A stretch of DNA of 64,000 bases from Streptomyces albiflavescens (GTDB lineage Bacteria; Actinomycetota; Actinomycetes; Streptomycetales; Streptomycetaceae), in assembly GCF_014645835.1 (NCBI RefSeq), contig NZ_BMMM01000006.1, positions 244,961 to 308,960 on the forward strand, read 5' to 3'. Position 1 is the stretch's first letter. Each line of letters begins with the position of its first letter. This document shows positions 17,056-27,300 of this stretch, in pieces. Position numbers and translations under genes: made by a program. Below the pieces are notes generated by a model. The model was not told the origin of the DNA. It ran no database searches and worked only from the letters and a program-made list of their open reading frames with translations.

Positions 17056-18130
17056 GCTGGACCAGTAGCTTTCCGGCCATGGTCACGCCGCCGTCCATCG
17101 CGATGGCCAACCCGTCGGCGTACAGATGCGGTCCCTCGACCACCGGGCCCGCGCTGTCCTCGCTGTCCTCCGAGCCGACCTCGCCCAGGAGGTACGGAAT
17201 GGGGCTGTGACCATGGACGATGCGGGTGCCGCCGTACGTGCCGAGCAGTTCGCGGACGGCCTCGGCGCCGCCGTCGTCGCGGAAGGCGAAGCGCTTGGTG
17301 AACTTGCGGAAGAGGTCCCAGCACTCGTCCGCGTCATTGCGGGTGAGTGTCTCCCGGACTGTGTCGTTGACCGCTTCGATGGAGTCGCCGTAGTCGAGGT
17401 AGGCGGTGGTGTCGGAGTGCACCAGGAGGTGATCGTCGACCAGCTCCATGGCGTCGAGGCGGGCCATCCACTGCAAGTGGTGGTCCTGGAGACGGTCCAT
17501 GTCGGTCTTCTGGCCGCCGTTGAGCAGCCAGGCCGCCTGGAAGGTGGCGGTGCCCGCTCCGGAGTTGACGGGGGTGTCGCCGAACCGCTTGGCGCCGAGC
17601 AGGAGCAGCTCGTGGTTGCCCATGAGCGCCTTGCAGTAGCCGCCGGCCGCGGCCGCCTCGGCGGACAGCCGCATCACGAGGTCGATCACGCCGATGCCGT
17701 CCGGGCCGCGGTCGGTGAAGTCGCCGAGGAACCACAGGCGTGCGGTTCCGGCGGACCAGTTGCCCGCGGCGTCGACGAGGCCCTGCTCCTGGAGCGCGGC
17801 GACCAGCTGGTCGAGATAGCCGTGCACGTCCCCGACGACGTACAGCGGGCCGGGCCCGTCGATCGGCTGCGGAGCGGCCACAGCGGCGGGGTCAACAGCG
17901 ACCTGAAGCGTGTCACCTCGGTTGATGACGGGTAGATCGCGCAGGGTGGGGGTGTACGCCTCCGTGGAGTCCGCCGGGTAGGCAGGGGACTCCTCGGCGG
18001 GTCTGGTGCCCCCACCGGGGGGCGTGTTCTGTGCGTACGGACCGGTCTCGTGGACGTACGCGGGCACCCGGAAGTCGCGCAACGTCGCCGTCCGCACCAC
18101 CTCGGGTCCCTGACCGGCCCCCTGAGTCAT
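17036..18130 (-). CDS. Metallophosphoesterase (Ser/Thr phosphatase-like)
   Basis: A 364-residue protein of the calcineurin-like phosphoesterase family. Metal-binding motifs are GDVHG (about 108), GDFTDRG (about 145), GNHE (about 180) and, near the end, IVHGHSP. Residues 1-100 are a non-conserved extension. Substrate unknown; protein phosphatase or dinucleotide polyphosphate hydrolase are both possible. ATG at 18130 is preceded by GGAGGGG, which settles the start. Monocistronic, downstream of lacI but with its own gap of 200 bp. Confidence 0.88.
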   Translation of the reverse strand: MTQGAGQGPEVVRTATLRDFRVPAYVHETGPYAQNTPPGGGTRPAEESPAYPADSTEAYTPTLRDLPVINRGDTLQVAVDPAAVAAPQPIDGPGPLYVVGDVHGYLDQLVAALQEQGLVDAAGNWSAGTARLWFLGDFTDRGPDGIGVIDLVMRLSAEAAAAGGYCKALMGNHELLLLGAKRFGDTPVNSGAGTATFQAAWLLNGGQKTDMDRLQDHHLQWMARLDAMELVDDHLLVHSDTTAYLDYGDSIEAVNDTVRETLTRNDADECWDLFRKFTKRFAFRDDGGAEAVRELLGTYGGTRIVHGHSPIPYLLGEVGSEDSEDSAGPVVEGPHLYADGLAIAMDGGVTMAGKLLVQQLPLDS

Positions 18131-18332
18131 CGACCCCTCCACCACCATCGCGCCGCATCTGCACCGGATCGGACTGCCTGGTCGCAGCGGCCCGCGGTGT
18201 CGTCCGCCCATCATAGGAATGCGGATCGCGCCATGTGATGACCCAGGGGTGGTGAATCGGAGGAGGAGCCCAGTTCACCGCGGTTTTCGCCCGAATTGGG
18301 CGGGGCTTTCCCCGCCCTTTCTGCACCGGGCG

Positions 18333-19445
18333 TCAACCCTCCTCGGGTGATCGGGGCGGACTGACTGTCGTACGGGGCGGACGGCGCTCGGAGGACGTCC
18401 GCACGATCAGCTCCGTCGGTATCACCTGCTCGACCGGTTGGTCCGATTCGACCCCCTCGATGGCGTCGATGAGGAGCTGGACCACCGCCGTGCCGATCCG
18501 GCGCGGCTTGAGGGAGAGCGTTGTGATGGGCGGCTCGGTGTTGGCGTAGACGGTGGACTCGCTGCAGCAGACCAGCAGCAGGTCGTCCGGTACGCGCAGG
18601 CCGTAGCGCCGGGCCGCGGCGAGCAGGTCGGTGCCGTTCGGGTCGAAGAGACCGTAGACGGCGTCAGGGCGGTCGGGCCGGGCGAGGAGCCGGTCGGCGG
18701 CGACGGCTCCCGCGCACGGATCGTGCGCGGGGTAGGCCTCGTACACCGGATCCTGGCCCACACGCTCGCACCAGCGCAGGTATGCGGTGGTCGAGAGGTG
18801 GGTGTACGTGTCGGTGGTGGTGCCGGTGAGGAGGCCGATCCGGCGGGCGCCGGCGTCGGCCAGGTGGTCGAGGATGCCCAGAACCGCGGCCTCGTGGTCG
18901 TTGTCCACCCAGGCGGTGACCGGGAGCGAGCCGGCCGGGCGGCCGTCGGAGACGACCGGTAATCCCTGCCGGACCAGCTCGCTGACGACTGGGTCCTGGT
19001 CGGACGGGTCGATGACCACGGTTCCGTCCAGGGCGACGTTCGACCACACGTCGTGGCGCGAGGTCGCGGGGAGGATGACCAGGGCGTAGCCCCGGGCGAG
19101 CGCGGCCGAGGTGGCGGCTCTGGCCATCTCCGCGAAGTACGCGAACTCCGTGAAGGTGAAAGGTTCATCCCCGTATGTCGTCACGGTCAGGCCGATGAGG
19201 CCCGACTTGCCGGTACGGAGGGTTCGGGCCGCGGCCGACGGGCGATAGCCCAGCCGGTCGGCGACCTCGCGGACGTGGCGTCGGGTGGCGTCCGGGAGCC
19301 GGCCCTTGCCGTTGAGGGCATCGGACACGGTCGTGATGGAGACTCCTGCGGCCGCAGCCACGTCTCTGATACCCGCCCGGCCCGGTCGACCGCCTCGGCG
19401 GGAGGTTTCCGCCCGGCTCACCTGGTGCTTCCCTGCTGCTGTCAT
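18333..19445 (-). CDS. LacI family transcriptional regulator
   Basis: A 370-residue LacI-type repressor. The helix-turn-helix (IRDVAAAAGVSITTVSDALN) with hinge (RPSAAARTLRTGKSGLIG) occupies about residues 25-85 and is followed by a periplasmic-binding fold effector domain. No sugar transport genes are adjacent, so the target is not obvious; autoregulation is suggested by an inverted repeat 90 bp upstream. ATG at 19445. Confidence 0.9.
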   Translation of the reverse strand: MTAAGKHQVSRAETSRRGGRPGRAGIRDVAAAAGVSITTVSDALNGKGRLPDATRRHVREVADRLGYRPSAAARTLRTGKSGLIGLTVTTYGDEPFTFTEFAYFAEMARAATSAALARGYALVILPATSRHDVWSNVALDGTVVIDPSDQDPVVSELVRQGLPVVSDGRPAGSLPVTAWVDNDHEAAVLGILDHLADAGARRIGLLTGTTTDTYTHLSTTAYLRWCERVGQDPVYEAYPAHDPCAGAVAADRLLARPDRPDAVYGLFDPNGTDLLAAARRYGLRVPDDLLLVCCSESTVYANTEPPITTLSLKPRRIGTAVVQLLIDAIEGVESDQPVEQVIPTELIVRTSSERRPPRTTVSPPRSPEEG

Positions 19446-19533
19446 GGCGAGCCGATAGTAGGGCTCATGCGGTGGGGTAGTGCGGACGCATATGCACTCG
19501 TTGACAGGCACGTTTCTGCATGGTCAAAGGCAG

Positions 19534-19562
19534 TCAACTTCCTTGGAAATAAAGGAAGTTGA
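19534..19562. promoter_or_regulatory. Perfect 11-bp inverted repeat upstream of lacI, candidate operator
   Basis: TCAACTTCCTT (19534-19544) and AAGGAAGTTGA (19552-19562) with a 7-nt AT-rich spacer. It lies 89 bp before the start of the LacI gene. A repressor operator is likely, or possibly a hairpin. Length and spacing are longer than the usual 14-20 bp LacI half-site palindrome. Confidence 0.55.
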
Positions 19563-19943
19563 GCGATTCTACGGTAGTACATGACTTGTCGGCACGCATG
19601 GGCCTGCCAAGGGGGTCATGTTTCGAAGAGGTCTCAACTCACCTTCACGAGGGATGCGCGCCACGGCGTGAGCCACCGGCGCGTGCGCGGCCAAATGGTG
19701 CGCCCCCCAATTCGTACGCCTTCGTACGAGGATGACCGGCGGACGGGACGAGGATGATCACCGGGACGTACGAGGATCACCGCCGGGCCGCACGTGAGTG
19801 ATCGTCGGGCCGCGGCCGGTGGTGGCCCGGTTGCCGTTCGGTTGTCCACAGCCCATTCGCAGCGGCGCCGAATCCTCATAAGGTGAGAAGCATTGGTAGC
19901 CGGTGGTGGTCATGAGCCGGTGGTGGTCACGAGGAGGACTGCG
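19563..19943. other. Gap between lacI and hisC with short repeats and a DnaA box
   Basis: About 380 bp without a gene. It contains GTACGAGGAT-type direct repeats at about 19723-19775, a DnaA-box match TTGTCCACA at 19842-19850 and a 16-bp near-perfect tandem (AGCCGGTGGTGGTCA at about 19898 and 19915) just before the hisC ribosome site. Confidence 0.5.
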
Positions 19944-21023
19944 GTGAGCGAGACGAACCCCAAGCTGCGTGCCGAGCTGGAGGGTATCCCCACCTACAAG
20001 CCCGGCAAGCCGGCCGCGGCCGACGGTCCGGTGGCGTACAAGTTGTCCTCGAACGAGAACCCGTATCCGCCGCTGCCCGGTGTGATCGAGAGCGTGACCG
20101 CCGCGACCGGGTCCTTCAACCGCTACCCGGACATGGCGTGCACCGGGCTGATCAGCGAGCTGTCGGACCGTTTCGGCGTCCCCCTCTCGCACCTGGCGAC
20201 CGGCACCGGCTCGGTCGGGGTCGCCCAGCAGCTGCTGCAGGCGACGAGCGGCCCCGGCGACGAGGTCATCTACGCCTGGCGGTCCTTCGAGGCGTACCCG
20301 ATCATCACGCAGATCAGCGGGGCGACCTCGGTGAAGGTGCCGCTGACGCCGGGCGAGGTGCACGACCTGGACGCGATGGCGGACGCGATCACCGACCGGA
20401 CCCGGCTGATCTTCGTCTGCAACCCCAACAACCCGACCGGCACCGTGGTGCGCCGGGCCGAGCTCGAGCGGTTCCTGGACCGGGTGCCCAGCGATGTGCT
20501 GGTCGTGCTGGACGAGGCGTACCGCGAGTTCATCCGTGACGTCGAGGTGCCGGACGGCGTGGCCATCTACCGTGATCGGCCCAACGTCTGCGTGCTGCGC
20601 ACCTTCTCCAAGGCGTACGGGCTCGCCGGCCTCCGGGTCGGCTTCGCGATCGCCCATGAGCCGGTCGCCGCGGCGCTGCGCAAGACGGCGGTCCCCTTCG
20701 GCGTGAGCCAGCTGGCCCAGGATGCCGCGGTGGCGAGCCTGCGCGCCGAGGACGAATTGCTCGGCAGGGTCGGCTCGCTGGTCTGCGAGCGCCAGCGTGT
20801 GGTCGAGGCGCTGCACGGTCAGGGCTGGACGGTGCCCGAGACGCAGGCCAACTTCGTGTGGCTGCGACTGGGGGAGCGCACGCTCGACTTCGCCGCCCAC
20901 TGTGAACAGGCCGGTGTCGTCGTACGCCCCTTCGCCGGCGAGGGAGTCCGCGTCACGATCGGCGAGACCGAGGCCAACGACATCTTCCTGAAGGCGACGG
21001 AGGCGTTCCGCAAGGAGCTCTAG
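19944..21023 (+). CDS. hisC: Histidinol-phosphate aminotransferase (second copy type)
   Basis: A 359-residue PLP aminotransferase of fold type I, converting histidinol phosphate and 2-oxoglutarate to imidazole acetol phosphate and glutamate, or an aromatic amino-acid transaminase. The substrate-binding start (YKLSSNENP), NPNNPTG at about 157, and the Schiff-base K223 in TFSKAYGLAGLR are all present. It stands alone rather than in a his operon, as the additional HisC of streptomycetes does. The GTG at 19944 follows GAGGAGG. Its stop overlaps the convergent next gene by 4 bp. Confidence 0.88.
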   Translation: MSETNPKLRAELEGIPTYKPGKPAAADGPVAYKLSSNENPYPPLPGVIESVTAATGSFNRYPDMACTGLISELSDRFGVPLSHLATGTGSVGVAQQLLQATSGPGDEVIYAWRSFEAYPIITQISGATSVKVPLTPGEVHDLDAMADAITDRTRLIFVCNPNNPTGTVVRRAELERFLDRVPSDVLVVLDEAYREFIRDVEVPDGVAIYRDRPNVCVLRTFSKAYGLAGLRVGFAIAHEPVAAALRKTAVPFGVSQLAQDAAVASLRAEDELLGRVGSLVCERQRVVEALHGQGWTVPETQANFVWLRLGERTLDFAAHCEQAGVVVRPFAGEGVRVTIGETEANDIFLKATEAFRKEL

Positions 21024-21394
21024 TCCGCCACGAGTTCTACGCGTACCGGGTCGCCGTCCCTTGCGGTGGCGAGCGTGCGTGGGTCCCCGTCGAGGCGGCC
21101 GAGGACGTTGCACGGGCTCGCGAGGCGGCACTCCTCGCCTCTCGAGATCGGGGTGGGGCCGTAGGGGAGCGCAAGGGCGTCGCCGTCGGTCCAGAAGGCC
21201 ACGGTGCCGGGCTCGACGACCTGTTGGGCGCTCTCCTCACGAGCGACGGAGACGCCGGTGTCGAAGTAGACCTCCTCGCCCCAGGTGCGGGCGGTGGAGG
21301 CGAGCGGCAGTGCCTTGGCGAGGGCCCGGGCGGTCGGGGTGTCGTCGAGGGCCGCGGTGAGGTGCCCCGCGGGCCAGGAGATCCGTATCTGCAT
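21020..21394 (-). CDS. Cyclophilin-like fold protein (TM1367 type)
   Basis: A 124-residue protein that looks like the small cyclophilin-like family: MQIRISWPAGHLTAALDDTPTA at the start, EEVYFDTG in the middle, then GTVAFWTDGDALALPYGPTPIS. The family's function is not known. Convergent with hisC, overlapping stops. The ATG at 21394 is the only reasonable start. Confidence 0.75.
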   Translation of the reverse strand: MQIRISWPAGHLTAALDDTPTARALAKALPLASTARTWGEEVYFDTGVSVAREESAQQVVEPGTVAFWTDGDALALPYGPTPISRGEECRLASPCNVLGRLDGDPRTLATARDGDPVRVELVAD

Positions 21395-21553
21395 GCCACG
21401 GATTCAACAATATGTTGAAGTTCTTGCCAAGGGATTCGCCGGGCTCGGCGGGCCTCTTGGTGGAGGCAGCCGCGCCTGTGGCCCGTACGGCCACGCTTAG
21501 GTACCCCCCACCCGTCAACCCTCGAACGGCTATGCGTCATAATTGCTTGTGAA

Positions 21554-21569
21554 TGTGAACGCGTTCACA
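21554..21569. promoter_or_regulatory. Rex operator upstream of cydA
   Basis: TGTGAACGCGTTCACA is a perfect 16-bp palindrome matching the Rex operator described for S. coelicolor cydA. Rex senses NADH/NAD ratio and releases the operator when NADH is high, as in oxygen limitation. It lies 85 bp before the cydA start. Confidence 0.93.
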
Positions 21570-21653
21570 AACGTGTCCCGGTTGCTCCCGTGATGTACGT
21601 GACAAAGGGGGCAAACTGCCGCTGTACCACGGCGACGTAAGGAGACTGACGAC

Positions 21654-23162
21654 GTGGAATTGGCTCTGGCGCCGGAGACTCTGGCGCGATGGCAGTTCGG
21701 CATCACCACCGTCTACCACTTCCTCTTCGTCCCCCTGACGATCTCGCTCGCCGGGCTCACCGCCGGCCTGCAGACGGCCTGGGTACGCACAGGGAAGGAG
21801 AAGTACCTCAGGGCCACCAAGTTCTGGGGCAAGCTCTTCCTGATCAACATCGCGATGGGCGTGGTCACCGGCATCGTGCAGGAGTTCCAGTTCGGCATGA
21901 ACTGGTCCGACTACTCGCGGTTCGTCGGTGACATCTTCGGTGCCCCGCTCGCCTTCGAGTCCCTGATCGCCTTCTTCTTCGAGTCCACCTTCATCGGTCT
22001 GTGGATCTTCGGCTGGGACAAGCTGCCCAAGAAGATCCATCTGGCCTGCATCTGGATGGTCTCGATCGGCACGATCCTGTCGGCGTACTTCATCCTCGCG
22101 GCCAACTCGTGGATGCAGCACCCCGTCGGCTACAAGATCAACAAGGCGAGGGGGCGTGCCGAACTCACCGACTTCTGGCACGTGCTGACCCAGAACACCG
22201 CGCTAGCCCAGGCATTCCACACGCTCACGGCGTCGTTCCTGACCGGTGGCGCCTTCATGGTCGGAATCGCCGCCTTCCATCTGTTCCGCAAGAAGCACGT
22301 CTCCGTGATGAAGACCTCGCTGCGGCTGGGCCTGGTCACCGTCGCCATCGCAGGACTGCTCACCGCGATCAGCGGCGACACCCTCGGCAAGGTCATGTTC
22401 AAGCAGCAGCCCATGAAGATGGCGGCTGCCGAAGCGCTGTGGGACGGCCAGAACTCCGCGCCGTTCTCGGTCTTCGCGTACGGCGACGTCAGTAAGGGAC
22501 ACAACACCGTCGAGCTGTCCATCCCGGGGATACTGTCGTTCCTTGCCGATGACAACTTCAGCTCGTACGTCCCCGGCATCAACGACACCAACAAGGCCGA
22601 GCAGGAGAAGTACGGTCCCGGCGACTACCGGCCCATCATCCCCGTCACCTTCTGGGCGTTCCGCTGGATGATCGGCTTCGGGATGGCGTCCTTCGCCATC
22701 GGCCTGGTCGGACTCTGGCTGACCCGCAAGAAGTTCATGTTGCCGCAGCACTTGAGGGTCGGCGACGACGAAGTGCCGCATCTCGTGCTCTTCAAGAACA
22801 AGGCGCTCGGCCCGACGCTCACCAAGTGGTACTGGCTCATCGCGATCTGGACCCTGGGCTTCCCTCTGATCGCCAACTCCTGGGGCTGGATCTTCACCGA
22901 GATGGGCCGCCAGCCGTGGGTCGTCTACGGCGTGCTGCAGACCCGGCACGCGGTCTCCCCCGGCGTCTCGCAGGGTGAGGTTCTCACGTCGATGATCGTC
23001 TTCACGTCGCTCTACGCGATCCTCGCCGTCATCGAGGTCAAGCTGCTCGTGAAGTACATCAAGGCCGGACCGCCCGAGCTCACCGAGGCCGACCTCAAAC
23101 CGCCCACCAGGATCGGCGGCGACTCCCGTGACGCCGACAAGCCGATGGCCTTCTCCTACTAG
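21654..23162 (+). CDS. cydA: Cytochrome bd ubiquinol oxidase subunit I
   Basis: A 502-residue integral membrane subunit of cytochrome bd oxidase, which oxidises quinol and reduces O2 at high affinity. Haem ligand H22 is in VYHFLFVPL, a second His in AFHTLTAS, and the quinol/haem motif MGRQPWVVYG is near 415-424. About nine membrane segments. The quinol loop is short, as in actinobacteria. The GTG at 21654 follows AAGGAGA. First gene of cydA-cydB-cydCD under Rex control. Confidence 0.97.
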   Translation: MELALAPETLARWQFGITTVYHFLFVPLTISLAGLTAGLQTAWVRTGKEKYLRATKFWGKLFLINIAMGVVTGIVQEFQFGMNWSDYSRFVGDIFGAPLAFESLIAFFFESTFIGLWIFGWDKLPKKIHLACIWMVSIGTILSAYFILAANSWMQHPVGYKINKARGRAELTDFWHVLTQNTALAQAFHTLTASFLTGGAFMVGIAAFHLFRKKHVSVMKTSLRLGLVTVAIAGLLTAISGDTLGKVMFKQQPMKMAAAEALWDGQNSAPFSVFAYGDVSKGHNTVELSIPGILSFLADDNFSSYVPGINDTNKAEQEKYGPGDYRPIIPVTFWAFRWMIGFGMASFAIGLVGLWLTRKKFMLPQHLRVGDDEVPHLVLFKNKALGPTLTKWYWLIAIWTLGFPLIANSWGWIFTEMGRQPWVVYGVLQTRHAVSPGVSQGEVLTSMIVFTSLYAILAVIEVKLLVKYIKAGPPELTEADLKPPTRIGGDSRDADKPMAFSY

Positions 23163-23182
23163 GCCGAGGGAGCTGCTGAGTC

Positions 23183-24190
23183 ATGGAACTTCACGACGTC
23201 TGGTTCGTGCTCATCGCGGTCCTCTGGACCGGCTACTTCTTCCTGGAGGGATTCGACTTCGGCGTCGGCATCCTCACCAAGATGCTGGCCCGGGGCCGCC
23301 TGGAGAAGCGGGTGCTGATCAACACGATCGGCCCCGTCTGGGACGGCAACGAGGTGTGGCTGATCACCGCGGGTGGTGCGACCTTCGCCGCCTTCCCTGA
23401 GTGGTACGCGACGCTCTTCTCCGGCTTCTATCTGCCCCTGCTGATCATCCTGGTCTGCCTGATCGTGCGCGGTGTCGCCTTCGAATACCGGGCGAAGCGG
23501 CCCGAGGAGAACTGGCAGCGCAACTGGGAGACCGCGATCTTCTGGACCTCGTTGATCCCGGCATTCCTGTGGGGTGTGGCCTTCGGCAACATCGTGCGCG
23601 GAGTGAAGATCGACCAGAACTTCGAGTACGTGGGCAACTTCTGGGACCTGCTCAACCCCTACGCGCTCCTCGGCGGCCTGGTCACGCTGACGCTGTTCAC
23701 CTTCCATGGGACGGTGTTCGTCGGGCTCAAGACCGTCGGGGACATCCGGGAACGGGCGCGGAAGCTGGCGCTGCGACTCGGACCGGCGGCAGCCGTGTTG
23801 GCGCTGATCTTCCTGCTCTGGACCCAGGTCGAGAACGGCGACGGCACGTCGCTGGTCGCGCTGGTCGTCGCCGTGGTCGCGTTGGTCGCGGCGCTCGTGG
23901 CGGTCAGTGGGAGCCGTGAGGGCTGGGCGTTCGCACTGTCGGGGCTCACCATCGTGGCCGCCGTCGCGATGCTCTTCCTGACGCTCTTCCCGAACGTCAT
24001 GCCGTCCTCGCTCAACGACGACTGGAGCCTGACGGTCACCAACGCGTCGTCGAGCCCGTACACCCTGAAGATCATGACCTGGTGCGCAGGAATCGCCACG
24101 CCGATCATCCTGCTCTACCAGTCGTGGACGTACTGGGTGTTCCGCAAGCGGATCGGCACGCATCACATCGCCCCCGATGTGGCGCACTGA
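23183..24190 (+). CDS. cydB: Cytochrome bd ubiquinol oxidase subunit II
   Basis: A 335-residue integral membrane partner of CydA. It begins MELHDVWFVLIAVLWTGYFFLEGFDFGVG, the conserved CydB start, and includes the WDGNEVWL motif (about 52-60) and REVAFE-like region (VRGVAFEYR). Twenty bases after cydA, so cotranscribed. Followed by a perfect parS double palindrome. Confidence 0.97.
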   Translation: MELHDVWFVLIAVLWTGYFFLEGFDFGVGILTKMLARGRLEKRVLINTIGPVWDGNEVWLITAGGATFAAFPEWYATLFSGFYLPLLIILVCLIVRGVAFEYRAKRPEENWQRNWETAIFWTSLIPAFLWGVAFGNIVRGVKIDQNFEYVGNFWDLLNPYALLGGLVTLTLFTFHGTVFVGLKTVGDIRERARKLALRLGPAAAVLALIFLLWTQVENGDGTSLVALVVAVVALVAALVAVSGSREGWAFALSGLTIVAAVAMLFLTLFPNVMPSSLNDDWSLTVTNASSSPYTLKIMTWCAGIATPIILLYQSWTYWVFRKRIGTHHIAPDVAH

Positions 24191-24240
24191 GTCCGCAGGG
24201 CCGAAGGGCGCGCTGCGCGCGGAGGTCCGCTGAATCACAG

Positions 24241-24282
24241 GGCATGTTTCACGTGAAACGGTCGTTTCACGTGAAACATGCC
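24241..24282. promoter_or_regulatory. Two parS sites forming one perfect 42-bp palindrome
   Basis: Bases 24241-24260 and 24263-24282 are exact reverse complements around a GT centre. Each arm holds a parS site (24245-24260 TGTTTCACGTGAAACg and 24263-24278 cGTTTCACGTGAAACA). The 20-bp arms would also fold as a terminator hairpin in the cydB trailer. Confidence 0.9.
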
Positions 24283-24298
24283 TGATGAGCCAAGGGTG

Positions 24299-24314
24299 TG
24301 TTTCACGTGAAACC
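24299..24314. promoter_or_regulatory. parS site covering the cydCD start
   Basis: TGTTTCACGTGAAACc, 15/16 to consensus. Its inner GTG (24307) is the best start codon of cydCD. Confidence 0.85.
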
Positions 24315-27300
24315 GATCGATCCGCGTCTGCTTCGGTACGCCCGCGCCACTCGCCTGTTTCTCGCGGCCGTCGTTGGACTGGGGGCTGCTGGAGCGGCCC
24401 TGGTCATTGCTCAGGCGATGCTCATCGCCGAAGTGGTGGTCGGCGCCTTCCAGCACGGTCTCTCGGCCGGAGCGCTCCGCACGCCCCTGTTGCTGTTGGC
24501 GGTGGTTGCCATCGGACGGGCGGTCGTCTCCTGGCTCACCGAGCTCGCTGCGCACCGGGCGAGCGCGGCGGTCAAGTCGGAGTTGCGGGGGAGGCTGCTG
24601 GAGCGGGCTGCGCTGCTCGGTCCCGGGTGGCTGAGCGGGCAGCGGACGGGCTCGCTGGTGTCCCTCGCCACACGGGGAGTCGACGCGCTCGACGACTACT
24701 TCTCCCGCTATCTGCCGCAGTTGGGGCTCGCGGTGGTGGTCCCGGTGGCCGTCCTCGCCCGGATCGTCACCGAAGACTGGGAGTCGGCGGCGATCATCGT
24801 CGGCACGCTGCCGTTGATTCCCCTCTTCATGATTCTGATCGGCTGGGCCACGCGGACCCAGATGGACCGCCAGTGGCGGCTGCTGTCCCGCCTTTCGGGG
24901 CACTTCCTGGACGTCGTCGCGGGACTTCCCACGCTCAAGGTGTTCGGCCGGGCCAAGGCGCAGGCCGAGTCGATCCGGAAGATCACCGGTGAGTACCGGC
25001 AGGCGACCATGCGGACGCTGCGGATCGCCTTCCTGTCGTCCTTCGCGCTGGAGCTGCTCGCCACCATCTCGGTCGCGCTGGTCGCGGTGACCATCGGAAT
25101 GCGGCTCGTGCACGGCGAGATGGATCTGTATGTGGGGCTCGTCATCCTCGTCCTCGCGCCCGAGGCATATCTGCCGCTGCGGCAGGTGGGGGCGCAGTAC
25201 CACGCCGCCGCCGAGGGGCTCGCGGCGGCCGAGGAGATCTTCTCGGTGCTGGAAGCCCCGGTGCCGGCCTCGGGCTCGTTGCACGCGCCGGTGGGGGAGA
25301 TCGGCTTCGAGGGGGTGAGCGTGCGGTATCCCGGGCGCTCCGGCGACGCGGTCACGGACGTCTCCTTCGCAGTCGAGCCCGGTGAGACCGTGGCCCTGGT
25401 CGGGCCGAGCGGCGTGGGCAAGTCGACGCTGCTGAACGTCCTGCTGGGGTTCGTGGAGCCCACCACGGGGCGGGTGCGGGTCGGGGGAGTCGATCTTGCC
25501 GAGGCCGACCTGTCCGAGTGGCGGTCACGGGTGGCCTGGGTGCCGCAGCGGCCCCATCTCTACGCCGGGTCCATTGCCGAGAACGTGCGGCTGGCGCGGC
25601 CCGACGCGGACGACGCGGCGCTACGGCAGGCGCTCGTCGACGCGGGTGCGGCCGGCTTCGTGGAAGCGCTGCCCGACGGGGTCGACACGGTCCTCGGCGA
25701 GGACGGCGCCGGGCTGTCGGCCGGCCAGCGCCAACGCCTTGCCCTCGCCCGGGCGTTCCTCGCGGACCGGCCCGTGCTGCTCCTCGACGAGCCGACGGCC
25801 TCGTTGGACGGATCGACGGAGGCGGAGGTCGTGGAGGCGGTGCGGCGGCTCGCCGTGGGGCGGACGGTGTTGCTGGTGGTGCACCGCCCGGCGTTGCTGG
25901 GAGTGGCGGACCGGGTGGTGCGACTGGAGTCCGGGGCACCTGTCGAGGCGTCCGGCCCCGTGGAAGCCGGCCCCGCCCGGCCGCTCCGGCCGGTCGAGCC
26001 GGAAAGCCTGCCCCTGACCGAGGGCCAAGAGCCCCCACCGGCTCCGCGGCAGCGTGGCGGCGTGCTCGCCCGAGTCCGGGCCATGGCCGCTCCCCGGCGG
26101 GGGCCGCTCGCGCTCGCTCTGCTCCTCGGCAGCCTCGCGCTCGGCAGCGCCGTCGGGCTGATGGCCACCTCCGGGTGGCTCATTTCGCGGGCGTCCCAGC
26201 AGCCACCCGTGCTGTATCTGATGGTGGCCGTGACGGCCACGCGGGCGTTCGGGATCGGCCGGGCCGTGTTCCGGTACGCGGAGCGGCTCGTGTCGCACGA
26301 CGCGGTGCTGCGGATGCTGGCCGACACCCGGGTCGCCGTGTACCGGCGCCTCGAAAGCCTCGCGCCCGCGGGGCTGCGGACGACCCGGCGAGGCGATCTG
26401 CTGTCGCGGCTGGTCGCGGACGTGGACGCGATGCAGGACTACTGGCTGCGGTGGCTGCTGCCCGCGGGCGCCGCGGTCGTGGTGTCCGCCGCCTCCGTAG
26501 GCTTCACCGCCTGGCTGCTGCCCGAGGCCGGTGCCGCACTCGCCGTCGGACTGCTGGCGGCCGGGGTCGGCGTCCCGCTCGTCACCGGCGCCGTGGCGCG
26601 GCGAGCCGAACGGCGGCTGGCTCCCGCGCGCGGCGTCCTGGCGACCCGGGTGACCGACCTGCTCACGGGAACGGCCGAGTTGACCGTCGCGGGCGCGCTG
26701 CCCGCCCGTACCGCCGAGGCACGGCAGGCCGACACGGTGCTCACCCGCATCGCCTCCCGGGCTGCCACCGCGACCGCGCTCGGCGACGGACTCACGGCAC
26801 TCGCGTCCGGGCTGACCGTCGCGGCCACCGCCCTCGTGGGCGCCCAGGCGGTCGCCACGGGACGGCTGGGCGGCGTGGCGATGGCCGTCGTGGTCCTCAC
26901 CCCGCTGGCCGCGTTCGAGGCCGTCATGGGGCTGCCGCTCGCCGTCCAGTACCGGCAGCGGGTGCGTAAGAGCGCGGAGCGCGTGTACGAGGTGCTGGAC
27001 GCCCCCGACCCGGTCCGCGAACCGGAGCGTCCGCAGCCGGCCCCGGCGTCGCCGTTCCCGCTGTCTGTGCGAGGGCTCCGGGCCCGCCACACCGGACAGG
27101 ACCGGGACGCGCTCGCCGGGCTCGACCTGACTCTCGAGCAGGGCCGCAGGATCGCCGTCGTCGGCGCCTCGGGGTCCGGCAAGACCACGCTCGCGCAGGT
27201 GCTGCTGCGATTCCTGGACGCGGGCGCCGGGACGTACACGCTGGGCGGCGTGGACGCGTACGCGATGGACGGAGACGCCGTACGCCGTCTGGTCGGGCTC

